Under the pieces are notes generated by a model that did no database searches, had not been told where the DNA came from, and saw only the letters and a list, made by a program, of their open reading frames with translations. A DNA stretch of 64,000 bases from Colocasia esculenta (Eukaryota; Streptophyta; Magnoliopsida; Alismatales; Araceae), in the NCBI GenBank assembly GCA_014218235.1, contig CM024753.1:2542001-2606000 (forward strand). The letters are read 5' to 3'. Both the position numbers and the translations under genes were made by a program. Numbering within the stretch: position 1 is the first letter of the stretch; every line of letters begins with the position of its first letter. Below, in pieces: positions 22,095 to 33,560 of the stretch.

Positions 22095-24400
22095 CCTGGA
22101 CCTTCTCTCCCCCTGCACCTCCTCGCCTCTCCGCAAGCTGCCACCGCCCAGCCCAACCCCCTCCTCGCCAAGGACCTCGGCCTCGCTGACTTACCCTCCT
22201 CCCGGCCCTCAAGTGCGTCCTCCTTCTTCAGCTCGCCTGCGCCCATCGCTTCTCCTTTGCTGACTCTGTCCACCGCAGCATCTCTTCTCCAGGCCTCTTC
22301 GCCTCTCTCAACCAAGTCTATGCCGACGCCGACGTTTGTCGCTCCTTCCGCTACATCCTGAGGAACACCAACTGCAGGCCCTGCCCCAAGCACCTCAACT
22401 GTGTCCCCTCCGCCTTTGCGGCCCACCCAGGCCATCTCTGCGTCGCTCTCGACATTTTAGCAGTGTGAAGGTAGAGAGGAACCAACATGTTGGGTGGGCA
22501 GCTTTCTAATGTATGATTCATATCCATGAGTTAAAAATTTTTCTTTCCTCTGTTTCATGTATCAAGAGAAGGAAAACAAAAAGGCACTAATTATGATGAA
22601 TATATTGTGTGTTCTTGGCTCGGTGAAAAATAAGTTAGAAATCGATGTTAGATGTATTCGTTGGGAAGCTCTACCAGACATTTATATAAATGGTTTTTCA
22701 TATCATTATTTTATGTGGCAAGTCATACAAGAAACTATTGTTTGGTGTCTTTATAAGTGGGAGGTTTTGATATTGTGTTCAGCAACTTCAGTTATGATGT
22801 GATTACAGGCATGGTGTTGTATTAGATGCCGAGGTGCTGGAACTTGGATGAGCTGTTGGAGGTGAAGAAGCCCAGCCTGAAGCTTATGCCGGTGGACATT
22901 AAGGGCTCGCCGTCGCAAACCATGTCGTCGGGTTCCTGGTGTGGCGATCAGCACCGACATTTGCATGCTGCACCGGCATCTGCAAGATTTGTACATCTCT
23001 ATTCATTTTTCTGGATATTATTCATCCCTTTCCTTGCTTTAGAAGTATATTTGTCTTCTATCTTCCAGCTCCGTCATCTACCCTCCACCGACAGCTTCTG
23101 CATGCTCCATTTTTCAGCGACGTGTGTTTTTAAGATTTTCTATAAAATTTAATTAGACAATCTATGCTTTATTTTCTTTGAAAACCATTCCAAATACATT
23201 CATCAAATTATGTTTCATATGTTCTTCAACCAAACAGATCCTATTTAGGGGTGGAGGGGCCAATTGCGTTGTACAAGGAGTTCATCCTGAACAGTATCCA
23301 GGCAAGGCCCTTCACCGTCGTCCTCTTCAGCACCCTGGAGCATGTCCGTTCACTTTTTTTTTTTTAATTTTGTGACTACTGTAGCGTAGCACAACAATTT
23401 ATTTTTTTCTTTTTAGTTTTAAATTTTTATTTTAAAAGATGGCAATTTTCATTTTATAGTTTTTTTAAAATATATTAAAAATATCATAAAAAATATGCAT
23501 ATGTTTATATATTTATAAATTAAATGGTAATATCTATATGTTTAGTAGATATATATTAGCGAGTTAAGAAGTGCTAAAATAAAGGGATCGATGAGTTTTA
23601 TTTTACACTTCCAAAGATTATTTTATGGGCCAAAAAAACTTGCATAAGAAAGATAGAATTATTTTATATAATCTCTTCTAGTGGACTTGATGGTTTAAGT
23701 TGTTCCCTGCACCCATTATTTGATTAAATAACATATTTTAATAAGTATGTAATTAATACTAAAACCCGTCCTATTATGGTCTTAGGTTTTAATGTACATA
23801 TTGACATATTAAAGCAGTTTAACTTTTTAATGTGCATGTTAATTTGATTTATGTTTATGTTCCTGACAAGATTAGTTTTATACTTTATGATTTTAATATG
23901 CATATGAAACTATAAAAATTAATGATTATTTAACTTAGGTCATTAATCTTAATGTTGGAGCTATCCTGTCAGAATAACATTTTTTTTACAACTTTGTTAA
24001 TGCCAAAATTTTAATTTTAAAAGCTGAGTTGTTATGGTTTTAAAAGCTGTGACTTTTTCTATTTTGTTTTGGTCCAAGAGAATATAACTTTCTGCTATTT
24101 ATGATCTTTTTTCCTCTCCATCACATTAATTCTCTATTTTACATTTCTTCACTTTTTATTGGTATCTGGGGCTATTTTAATTTTTTAGCCTCCATAGTTG
24201 TAGAAATATATATCTTGAATTTTTTAGCATTGTAGAAAGATATGCTTTATTATGTCTAATCAATGTAATTGGCATTAATATTAGTCTTAGTTTCATTGAT
24301 ATAATAATATTTAATTCTATAATATATTATATATATAAATATTTTTTATTTATATATATTTTATAATCAAACACCGTGCATCGCACGGGCGTCCAACTAG
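21166..24400 (+). mobile_element. Non-autonomous Helitron (3235 bp)
   Basis: The 5' end is TCTATACTATACTAATAATT. The 3' end is CTAG (24397-24400), preceded by a hairpin with stem CCGTGC/GCACGG (24374-24379 and 24383-24388, loop ATC), with 8 bases between hairpin and CTAG. It lies between host A (21165) and host T (24401), the AT target of Helitrons, and there is no target duplication. No Rep/helicase reading frame is present. It carries GC-rich gene-like fragments at 21310-22470 and smaller ones at about 22820-22990 and 23270-23340. Confidence 0.9.
21310..22470 (+). pseudogene. Captured host-gene fragments inside the Helitron
   Basis: The base composition switches to GC-rich coding-like sequence with short open stretches in changing frames. 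Examples are a run starting MAKPMLAYHPVQHPKPHY near 21456, one containing LSYLDPSEPNHTG near 21600, and one containing LRNTNCRPCPKHLN near 22355. Stops and frame changes separate them. I do not recognise the source gene or genes. Gene capture is common for plant Helitrons, which is why these are called fragments. Confidence 0.5.
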
Positions 24401-24631
24401 TTTACATACTTACACAGTTATGCATGTAACTCTGTAAGTATGTAATTACACAGTTATACACTTTCGCAGGTGAAACAATCGTTGGAGGGGATAACGGAGG
24501 GTTAACGGCAGAGGCCTAAAAATAAATCCTATATACAATAGGGATTAGACGGCGTGAAAAAATCTGATAGAGACCTGAAAATAATGTCATATCCCTGCCA
24601 AAGACCAACAATTAATTCTCCCTACATATTA

Positions 24632-25480
24632 TATTGAGTAATATTTATTACACATTAAATTTGTATTTATAAAGCTAATTACTATTAAAAATCAAGTTAC
24701 TATTTTAAAATCTTAAGAATAATACTTAAAATTTTAAATTTTACATTTTTGACTCTACACTTTTATTTTTATCTCACTATAACTTTTCGCTGCCACCTAT
24801 CACCACCCGCCGCCTAACATCGATTGGCTGCGGGCACCAACTCAGCTGCTATGTCATTGTAGTAATTACATGACTAGCACAAGTAAGTATTACTTTTTTT
24901 TTGGTAACGAGGAAACCATGCCCCGTGTGATTTTGTGGGCTCAGGAATTGGTGTTCGTGAACCCCAAGGTCAGGATTTGACAACTCCTACTTTCCGTATA
25001 CCCGTATTGCCCTTACCCCACTTGACCAGGAAAACCCCGGATTTACACACCTCGAAGATTGCATGTAAATCAGGTAAGCCCCCCAGATGCAAATTATATA
25101 AGAGTTTGGGAATTGGATTAGATTAAAGCTATATCGATCGTCGTCCTGATCAATCCCTTTCATTTGATAGAATCTTCCGCTTTAAAGGCAATCTTTTTTC
25201 GACATCGATCTACAGCATCTGGCAAACTCGATCTGATCCAGATGCAGCTGCATCCCCACATGCAACAGTACTCCATCAATTATTAAACATCGGGCCCTCC
25301 AAGAACAGAGCAAAATCCATGACAGATCGATCACAGAATTTGCCGGGCACCGGCGAATCATTAAGCAGCTCCCATCTCATCCCATGTACGTACCGGAGTT
25401 TTATTTGTGTGCACGTCCAACCAGCACTCGCATCATCTCCCAATCGAGAGAGAGAATACAGTACTGCTTAAAATATATAT
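24632..25480. repeat. BAHD flank module, distal part, unit 1, with a truncated SINE
   Basis: Segments 24640-24880 and 25100-25450 are collinear with 29440-29700 and 29800-30250 (shared words ACCACCCGCCGCC / ACCACCCACCATCC, GGATTGGATTAGATTAAAGCTA, CATTTGATAGAATC, GCATCCCCACA, CTCCCATCTCATCCCA). They look like the continuation of the ancestral flank. Between them, 24893-25083 is a minus-strand SINE of the 26238 family, truncated at the poly-C tract and so lacking its pol III head. Confidence 0.7.
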
Positions 25481-25639
25481 TATAGCGTTCCATCATCTGC
25501 TATAGTACTTAATTTTTTTCTCTTTTTTGTACGGCCTTGCGTGCCTTTTGTCTATGATCTTATGTGCTTTTGTCTTTTAGAGAGTATTGTCTATGGAAAA
25601 ATAGTTGATTTGAGAGTAATTAGATGATATATATATATA

Positions 25640-25789
25640 GAGAAAAACTTTGTGCACTTTTTCATTGTACTTTCTCATGTACTTCTTGCTTTTCATTGGG
25701 TTGGCATAATGTGCCTCTAGTGCATTGACCAATGAGAAGGCCAAAGTGCAATGAAAAAGTGCAATGAGAAAATACACAAAATCTTTCTC
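25640..25789. mobile_element. GAGAAAG-family foldback MITE, copy 1
   Basis: Inverted arms of about 45 bases: GAGAAAAACTTTGTGCACTTTT on the left against the inverse of AAAGTGCAATGAAAAAGTGC...AATCTTTCTC on the right. It is embedded in TA repeats, so the target duplication cannot be resolved. Related copies are at 29876 and 54786. Confidence 0.75.
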
Positions 25790-26237
25790 ATATATATATA
25801 TATATATATATATAATATCGTGTTGAGGCACATTAAAGATGTACACTGTTGTCGCATATATAAGAGCAGCACGTGAGGCTCTGTCTAGGAAATAAAAAAG
25901 AGGATAAACAACACATTTTACCTGAAGATCATGTATTACTTGTTTAATTTTGTTGTAGTACCAAGTAATTAAAATTTCCATTCAAGTGTCAATAAAAAAA
26001 AAGAGAGAGATTAAAATTTCCATGTATGTGTTGTTCTTATTTATTTATTTATCATAAAGTCAAGGTCCAGCAATATCCAAGAATGCATGTGTATCCATTC
26101 TCAGAGAGAATGAATATATATACTCACCCCACTAGCTAGTGCGAGCCAAGACTATAATTTTATTTTTCAATAATAAGTTGAATTATAAGTTCTACGGGGC
26201 ATACCTTTGAAGTACAAAGATAACATCAAACTATTTA

Positions 26238-26510
26238 GAGGACTCCGGTTGGGTCGATCGGTTAGAATTCTTGCTTAAAAGTAATAGGTCCCGAGTTCGA
26301 TTCCTAGGAGGGGGGGGGGGATTTATCTGATTTATATGCAATCCTCGAGATGTGTAAATTCGGAGTTTTTCTGGTCAAGTGGGATAAGGACAATACAGAT
26401 ATACGGAAAGTAGGAGCTGTCAAGTTCTGATCTTGGAATTCACGAATACCAATTTTTGAGTCCACAAAATCACACGGGGCGAGATTTTCTCGTTATCAAA
26501 AAAAAAAAAA
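26238..26510 (+). mobile_element. Intact tRNA-derived SINE, 273 bp
   Basis: The head GGTTGGGTCGATCGGTTAG resembles a pol III A-box region, and GAGTTCGATTC is a canonical B box. It ends in an A tail and is flanked by a perfect 13-bp duplication ATCAAACTATTTA at 26225-26237 and 26511-26523. Minus-strand relatives are at 10734-11330 and 24893-25083. Movement would depend on a partner LINE. Confidence 0.9.
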
Positions 26511-26523
26511 ATCAAACTATTTA

Positions 26524-26987
26524 TTAAAAAAAAAACAATGTAAGGAAGGTAGGGCGGCCCATCACTCCCCCAGATTGAGGCGGAAGATCGAACTGACACG
26601 TAAAAACAATATTATTTTCCAGCGCACGTGCGTAGGTAGCCACACACAGTGTCTCAGTAAACAACCCAAGTTTCGCAAAAGCATATCAACCTGAAATCGC
26701 CACCGAGAAAAGGGGCAACTTTCTTAGCAAACGATGCAACAAGTATTAATGCAGAATCATAGTAATTAAACCACCGAAATAGGATATATACGTACGTGGA
26801 ACTGGCTTGAATCCAGGGCCAAAGAAATCGAATGAATAATGTTTTTTTTGATTTACATGACTGAGATCCTTTTGGACTCATAGCGAATAATTAAGGATTA
26901 ACATATAATTATTTCCTAGCGCCGCCAACAGAAGTAAGAAGCTCTCGGAGAGAAGCTAGCATTCCAAACTTTGGCCAAGTATTAAAT
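26524..26987. other. No gene seen
   Basis: AT-rich sequence between the SINE and the next element. Short reading frames have no recognisable domain, and I find no repeat or terminus here. Confidence 0.5.
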
Positions 26988-27402
26988 GGCCGGTTTGAGA
27001 GGGGGTTACCTATGGGTAACTCCATACCCATGGGTAACCCCCCTCCCACGGTTTGGGGAGGGGAGGGACAACTTTTTATGGTTATCCATGGGTAGAGGTG
27101 GGGCAGCGCTACTCCCATGGGTAACTTTTTTTTTTTTTCAAAAATTTTATAAAAATATTTATTAAATTGTAAATATTATTTTAACTATGTATATATAAAT
27201 ATTATTTTATTTTTTAATTACAAAAGAAAGATAACTAGAGTCAAAATATTAAGTTGACTAAAAAAAATAGAAGGTGGGTAAATCTACCCAAGTTACCCCG
27301 GTTAGAGGGGGTAAGTTGTCAAAACAAAATTGGATAAGTTTTTGGTTAAGCAACCTATAGTTAAACTACATGTGGGTAGTTTAACCATCAATCAAACTAG
27401 CC
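26988..27402. mobile_element. Possible small DNA transposon with imperfect inverted ends
   Basis: The left end GGCCGGTTTGAGAGGGGGTTAC and the right end TTTAACCATCAATCAAACTAGCC are imperfect inverses. Inside are repeated GGGTAAC/GTTACCC words. No clear target duplication was found, so family and limits are uncertain; a PIF/Harbinger or hAT relic is possible. Confidence 0.4.
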
Positions 27403-28310
27403 TCCCAGGGATATGAAACCAACTAGTAAGCAGTCTTAGTAGTAAAATGCCCCAGTAGGGGAATGTTCCCAGACCAGACAAATCGATCAGGTATATTAAT
27501 GGAGAGAATCTAGCTAGCTAGGAGAAAGGTCTACATTGACCGCCAATTCCTTTATTATAGGATGGTTAACATCAAGGTCCTAACCTCTAGTTGTGACAAC
27601 AGGAGGACGAGGGTCCTCACTATTAGGATTAACTGAGTAATAGTGAAGAAGGGGGTGGTCTCCAAGCCAAGTGTACCCGCATGAACCGGGTTAATGGCAG
27701 CACATAAATAGAAGGTTACCGACCATTAAAAGCCACATGAACCGGGTTAATAGCAGCACATAAATCAGACACATGAACTGGCTTAATAAGAAATGAACCG
27801 GACGAAAATTCAAAGTGTCATTTCTAATATATAGTATAGATATGTTCGAACAGGAGATTCCGGGCTTGGATGGATGAACACCTCTCTTCTGATTCCTGTA
27901 GGGAAAGGAGTAATCGTGTCTAACAAATGAACCTAGCTGCATGCAGAAATGGTTGTCTAGCTAGCATACCTTGACCATGTTCAATATTAATCCAGATCAT
28001 TTTAGAGACCAGCTGAGATATATATGTGAATTCGGTCCATGCTTCGAATCCCCAACCCACCTTCTGTTAATGGTTTTTGTATTTGCTCCCAAGAGACCAG
28101 CTGTGATGTCTTCGTTTTTGCACATAATCTGTCAATATATATGCCTGCAAATCGTCCTAGCTAGCTAGGTACACATGTAGATGAAGCAAGGTACACAACT
28201 GGTGTGGATTAATGTAGCACTGATTTGATCAAAACCATCCGGCCTGCCACAGATCAAAGGCCTCGCTAATAGATCTACTAATTACAACTTCCTCAACAAT
28301 TATGAAATAG
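27403..28310. repeat. Gene-free stretch with a short dispersed direct repeat
   Basis: The phrase CATGAACCGGGTTAAT(G/A)GCAGCACATAAAT occurs at about 27682 and 27735, with a degenerate third copy near 27773. No convincing gene is present; open frames are short and low-complexity. Confidence 0.5.
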
Positions 28311-28311
28311 A

Positions 28312-28700
28312 TCACGGTGCTAACGGGTCACCTTCACGAATACCTCTAGAGGATTTGAAGTATATATATATATATATATACAAAAATGCTGGGGTGCGGC
28401 GGTGCGGGCAGCGCTGCCGCTGGATGGTGATCCAGCGGCAGCGGCTGGGGTACGGCGGGGCCGCACCGCCGTACCCCAGCATCACTCTATATATATATAT
28501 ATATATCCGCAAATTACTCCATTGAAATTGACAAAAAATGAGCAATTAGATATAATTAAGCATACCAATATGGGAAGTAAACTGAGAATTAAAACCAAAC
28601 CTCTGCTGAACAGTCGAGAGAAAATCCCATTCTAACCGATCATATGCCTTAGCCATGTCCAGTTTCATGTGAACAACATTATTACCCTTGATCACTTTCC
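28312..28700 (-). pseudogene. LINE (non-LTR retrotransposon) reverse transcriptase fragment, interrupted
   Basis: On the minus strand, 28506-28700 encodes MKLDMAKAYDRLEWDF, the conserved RT block with the first catalytic aspartate. The piece at 28317-28361 encodes FKSSRGIREGDPLAP, the next RT block (usually RGLRQGDPLSP). The palindrome at 28385-28493 and its TA repeats separate the two, and a frame change precedes it. Only about 90 residues of a protein normally over 1000 remain. Confidence 0.85.
28362..28505. mobile_element. TA-flanked GC-rich palindromic MITE
   Basis: A GC-rich core (28385-28493) begins ATGCTGGGGTGCGGCGGTGCGG and ends with the inverse GCACCGCCGTACCCCAGCAT. An inner palindrome GCCGCTGGAT/ATCCAGCGGC lies at its centre. 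TA repeats of about 20 bases bracket it. It splits the LINE frame at one point, which shows it is an insertion. Confidence 0.8.
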
Positions 28701-28916
28701 TATTATATCCTTTAGCATTTGGCGAGCCAGAGCAGGTTTTTTGGTGGGTTATCTTATAACCCCCCTTAACTCATGGGTCTCACTTCTCCTCCTCAAACTT
28801 ATTTACAGTGTAAAGTATAAGTTAAACAACCCCGGTTAAAATAATCAGAGATTATTTATCTTTTTGTCAAATTAAGCCGAATGTTAATTTGGTGCACACC
28901 AAGATGTGCACAAAGT

Positions 28917-30250
28917 GGGACTCCTGTCTTACATACAAAAATCTCCCTACCTTGTGATCGATGCGATTTGTCATGTAAATTGTGATAGATAAAATTAATT
29001 ATAATACACAATTCAAATGTTTATAATTAAGCAGTATAAAGAGCTTCTTTATTAACATCTATTTTTCATTCAAAGTTTCATACCAACATATATGAAAAAA
29101 TATTGCCGCACGATCATCATTTAACGATAAAAGGTCGTGGAAAAATTACTTGGCCGAGAAGGAGATTGCATGCTGTCTCAAATCCAGTGTCAATAGTAGA
29201 TGCTAGCTAGAAGACCACTTTACAAACTTACGTCAATTGTGGCATATATAAATGTTGTTCAGCATGCATGCTGGCACTATTTTTTTTTTTTTTGGGATGC
29301 CCAACAGCCGTTACTTATTTGAAGTAACTATTTTTCAGTCCACAGTCAGCGTTATAAATACACCATAATTATTAGAAGTATAATCGATAGTTTTGAACGG
29401 GAGATATTTTTGGGTCCAACATTACTATTTATGAGTTTAAATTTATTATTATAAAAATTCAGTCATATTTTTAAATATTAAGATTATACTTTTGAGTTGA
29501 AAGTTTGTATTTATAAATCTAAATTATAATTAAAAGTCAAACCAATATTTTAAATTTTAAAAATAATATTTAAACTCTAAAATTGATATTTTTGAGTCTA
29601 AACTTTTAATCACTAAATCTACTACAACTTGTTATCGCTACCTCCCACACCGGTCACCACCCACCATCCATTTGCATGATACTTTGTGTAGTATTCAAGT
29701 CGCCATGTCATTATATATACAATTAGTATTTTAAAATTATTTTTATGCAAGTAAATTTTACTCAATTAGATCACAATGCATACATACAGGTTACGAATAG
29801 GGGGATTGGATTAGATTAAAGCTAGCTATCTCGTCGTCTACTTTGCCTTTTCATTTGATAGAATCCCTTGACTTATGAGAAAGATTTATTACACTTTCAC
29901 ATTGACTAGGCATAAGGCCCATGTGACACTCCTCACACGAGGAGTGATAAAATGGTCATCCAATTGTTAGATGTCACATGGGCCTTATGTCAAATCACAT
30001 TGCACTTAAAGTGTAATGTAAAAATATAATAAATCTTTCTCATAACTTATATAAGAGGAAAATCCCTCGATTTAAAAGGAATCTTTTAAGGACGTGAACA
30101 GGATTACCAACTCGATCTTATCCAATTGCAGTTGCATCCCCACAACAATCCATTAATTACTATACATTGGGCCATCCAAGAAGAAAGCAAGATCCATGAT
30201 AGATCTAGCATTTGTCGGACACCAATAAACTCCCATCTCATCCCAATAGC
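28917..30250. repeat. BAHD downstream flank module, unit 2 (no BAHD gene)
   Basis: The order of words matches the flanks of both BAHD genes: AAATCTCCCTACCTTGTGATCGATGC (28930), TTATAATTAAGCAG, CATCTATTTTTCATT, ATCATCATTTAACGATAA, GAGAAGGAGATTGCATGCTG, GTCAATTGTGGCATATA, then the distal module at 29440-30250. No acyltransferase sequence is detectable within several kilobases upstream. A MITE is inserted at 29876-30042. Confidence 0.7.
29876..30042. mobile_element. GAGAAAG-family foldback MITE, copy 2
   Basis: Ends TGAGAAAGATTTATTACACTTT and the inverse ...AATAAATCTTTCTCA, with further inverted words inside (CCCATGTGACA/TGTCACATGGG). The flanks TGACTTAT and TAACTTAT are a possible 8-bp duplication with one mismatch. 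The homologous DNA at about 25165-25180 lacks the insertion. Confidence 0.8.
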
Positions 30251-30650
30251 ATAGCTTTACAAACTATTAAAGGGTCACTTACTGGAGAGAGAGAGAGAGA
30301 AATGACCCACTGCGCACACTCACAAGCAAATGAGTCTGGCACACTGTGGCTTCAACATATATAGCTCGTGAAGGAACAGTGCTGTATATTCTCTTCAATT
30401 TCTCACAAGCCATAATTAATTCTTTTGATTTTTTTTCTTCAGAAATTATGAATTAGTTCTTGCAATATATTTCAGAATCCTACACCTTTAACATCGTCAC
30501 AATATCTCACAGTGCAACAACACTAGAATACCTAGAAATGCAGTGGCGCAATAGTGATGAGAGCAAATGCAAACAATCAAACCTTACAATGAGTTACACC
30601 ATCTAATTAATTTGAAAAAAGTCTCATAGCAAAGCAATATTGAAGGATAC

Positions 30651-30759
30651 AAGTGAAAATAACCATTGGGCCTGGCAAGAGTAACCCTTGGACCACCATT
30701 AAGGATGATCTTTACATTTGCCATCTTTGTAGGGAGACCAAATCCTTTAGAACCAATAC
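30651..30759 (-). pseudogene. Single exon like ER membrane protein complex subunit 7 (EMC7)
   Basis: The minus-strand translation GSKGFGLPTKMANVKIILNG followed by GPRVTLARPNGYF matches the conserved beta-sandwich (DUF2012) part of plant EMC7-like proteins, ER membrane proteins that help insert transmembrane segments. It is bounded by an acceptor-like TTTTGTTAG and a donor-like GTATCC. Neither the preceding exon (signal peptide) nor the following one is recognisable in the surrounding 3 kb. It is probably a displaced fragment; a real gene with very distant exons cannot be excluded. Confidence 0.6.
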
Positions 30760-30769
30760 CTAACAAAAA

Positions 30770-31849
30770 TTACAGACCTGTTAAGCCATTCTGCCATCAT
30801 CATAATAGACTATGGATTAGAAATTAATATTCATAAAAGATGCCACAAAAAACTGACATAATTTTGGAGGACCATTCTCAGAATTAAGCAATATTCAACT
30901 ATATAAGAAACCAGTTTACTAGATTGGAAGGGTAAAAAAATCATTCAGTAAAATGTTTACGAAAATGCAGCACTTCAGTTCAAAGTGGAAGTAGAGTATA
31001 TATGGACGCTCATGTTTCAGAGAGGGCTCCCATAGATGCAAAAACTATAGATTTTGCTTTTCATTTATAGGGTCTATGGACATGGATAATGGTTCCTTTT
31101 GTAGATCTTTTTACATTGTCATTGATGACAGAGTTCAGTAATACCCATTGAATTTCTTCCAATCTGCTTCATTATAGTTGATTTATTGAGATATGTTGAA
31201 TAACTATATATTTGAACCCCTAAACTATATGCAATATTCTTCCTTCTACAGAACCTGTATGTACGCAATACACTCCATATCCTTCCCCTTAGAAAGGAAA
31301 AGAAAAACTGAGACTGATTGCCTGATAGGTATAGAACCTATTGAAATTTTCTCCTCCACCATTTCACCTCTCCCCCCTCAGGATTACGCTATATATATAT
31401 TATCTGGTTTTCACCTGACAAATTACCATTTATCATAACAGGGATTCTCTAATTCATTATATACATTGTGCAGCTTGAAAGTCTCCACTCCAGTGACCAC
31501 TTACTTCAGAGAGTCCTTAATAATTAGAATACCAGACAACTTTGAAATCGAAAGTGTGTGTCATGAGATCGCATGCATTTGTTAACTGGAAAAAGCTTCA
31601 TCTTCTCAAACACCATTTTCTTTCTTTCCTCTGCAATGCTGTCTCAATAAACAATCTACTTCAGACCCCATTTGGGCTTGGAATCTTATTTATCTCTTTT
31701 GTATTGCAGTTTCAACCAATAATCTACTTCAGAGCCCACTTGGATTTGAAATTTCTCAAAAAGTTTCCTTCTAAAAGTGAAGTTCATGAAAAAAATTCGG
31801 AGATTCTTCAATAAAAATGGCAATCATCAAGTTGTCGGAAAGAAAGACT

Positions 31850-31887
<38 letters not shown>

Positions 31888-31889
31888 GA

Positions 31890-31948
<59 letters not shown>

Positions 31949-33152
31949 TAGGGAAGCACGGAGTGGGATGAGAAATATGAGGATTATTTTCGTCGAAATT
32001 TTTAATAGAATTAAATCTATTAAAAATCTTGATAGATGTATTTTCATCAGTAACACTGCTTTTCCTTGTAGTGAGAAGAACACTTTGTAATATCTATATA
32101 TATATATATATAACTATATTAAATCTCATGTATTTGTATTTATAAGTATATCTATGTTGTAAGTAAAATTGTCGTGTTGAATGATTCGATCATGTTGAAT
32201 TCGCCTTGACATGATACAGATTGAATCATGTTATATCGACACAATTCGATACGGTGGATCTTATATAAAAAAATTAATAAAGAGGATAAAAAATATTAAA
32301 TAATTATATATATATATATAAAAGACTTGCCATAGTTCTGACACGGTATAGTCGTGCCGCCCGTGATCCACTATTGCAGGGCCAATTGTGGCTGCAAGTA
32401 TAATTTAATCGTTGTGAAAATCTTTTGCTGATCTTATAACCAGACATTTGCGCGCGGCATGTTAAGGACGGCGTCTCGTTCTTCTTAAAACCTTTTAATC
32501 TCCTTTAAAAAAATAAATTATTTGATTACAAAAAACTACTAAATCAATTATTTAAAAAAATATTAGAAGCATATTCATTAACTACTAAATTTTAATTTTA
32601 ATTCATCACAGAAGAATTAAAAAAAGAAACTATTTTCGTAATGGAGTAGACTGTCGCAAAAAGTTTAAATTTTTGTCCTAAAAGATATCTTTTGCGACGG
32701 ATTAAGTCATTGCAATTTTTAGTATATATTGTAAAAAACGATCTTTGAGGAGGTTTGTTATAAAATTTATATTTATATTTATAAATTTCAGATCAAACCT
32801 CACAAAACTTAAACTCGGCCCTATTCTTTTCCGGAACGGGTCATCCAAATCTGATTAAAATCAGATAGAAAATAATTTAATAATATTATTTGGTAACACA
32901 TTAAAATAACACACTAATCAAAAAGTACCACAACCTCATCATTTATGATGTGTTTTTAACTTTTTTATTTCAGTTGTTGATGTGACATAATTTTTAATGA
33001 TGATATTACCAAATGATGTTATAAAACTGTTTCTCAAATCAGACCGGATTGACACCTCTAGAATTGAGGTGGGGGAATCTGAACAGGACAGTCAACTAAT
33101 GGTTGTACATGTGAAACAATGTCTAATTGATTTTTTTTTGTTAGGTAAGTTA
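30770..33152. other. Gene-free stretch with microsatellites
   Basis: AT-rich DNA without a recognisable gene. It holds a (GA)n tract at about 31851-31942, TA runs at about 32096-32111 and 32300-32320, and a near-repeat of AATCTACTTCAGA(C/G)CCCA at about 31651 and 31721. The GCGACGG words near 32695 hint at an older CACTA-type fragment. Confidence 0.5.
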
Positions 33153-33329
33153 CACTACAAGAAAAGGCGGATATAGAGACCGCATTTGCGACCGATTTGA
33201 TCGGTCTCAAATTCAGTCTCTGTAAGTGACCGACTAGCGACGGATACTGTCGGTCACATTGAAGAGACCGATTTTGAGACGGAACTTATTTCGGTCGCAA
33301 AATCGGTCTCTGTCGCCCTATTTTCCCTC

Positions 33330-33560
33330 GCAACCAATCTTTCCCTCCGACCTTTCCCTCCAGTCGATCCCTCCCCTTTCCCTCCCGTCGCTGCCGCCGC
33401 CGCCGCCGCTGTCGACTCCGGCCGCCACCGTCGACGTCGTCGCCGCCGAGGAGATCCCCGCCGCCTGCAGCCGCTATGGACGACATCGTCGCCGCCGCCG
33501 TGTGGAGCCCCGTCGCCAGCCACTCCCGCCTCTCCATCGCCGGTAAGTCCCACTCCCCCC
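33330..33560 (+). other. GC-rich leader exon-like segment of the CACTA element
   Basis: A sharply GC-rich block with CCGCCG runs containing a short frame from 33476 (MDDIVAAAVWSPVASHSRLS) that meets a consensus donor GTAAGT at 33542. It may be the 5' leader or first exon of a transposon transcript, or captured host sequence. The adjacent pyrimidine-rich stretch to 33840 yields several long low-complexity frames that are not genes. Confidence 0.4.

Larger units (their letters stand above)
16342..24622. mobile_element. Mutator-like element with long inverted repeats, hosting a solo LTR and a Helitron
   Basis: The left end GGGAGAATTAATTGTTGGTC (16342) is matched by its inverse ending near 24622. 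Similarity of the inverted arms continues for about 200 bases, through the GGTCT, AGGATTTATTTTTAG and GCCGTTAAC-type words. The flanks read AACATATTA on the left and TACATATTA on the right: a 9-bp duplication with one mismatch, or 7 perfect bases if the ends are AGGGAG. Excluding the nested elements it is about 1.2 kb, non-coding, and dominated by GTAACT/AGTTAC words. Confidence 0.75.

Noticed and set aside
21177..22435. Single intact protein-coding gene in the Helitron
   Set aside because: Coding-like stretches change frame repeatedly and are separated by stops; better read as fragments.
31777..32083. Frames rich in Glu/Arg or Ser/Leu at the GA microsatellite
   Set aside because: They are the (GA)n tract read in different frames.
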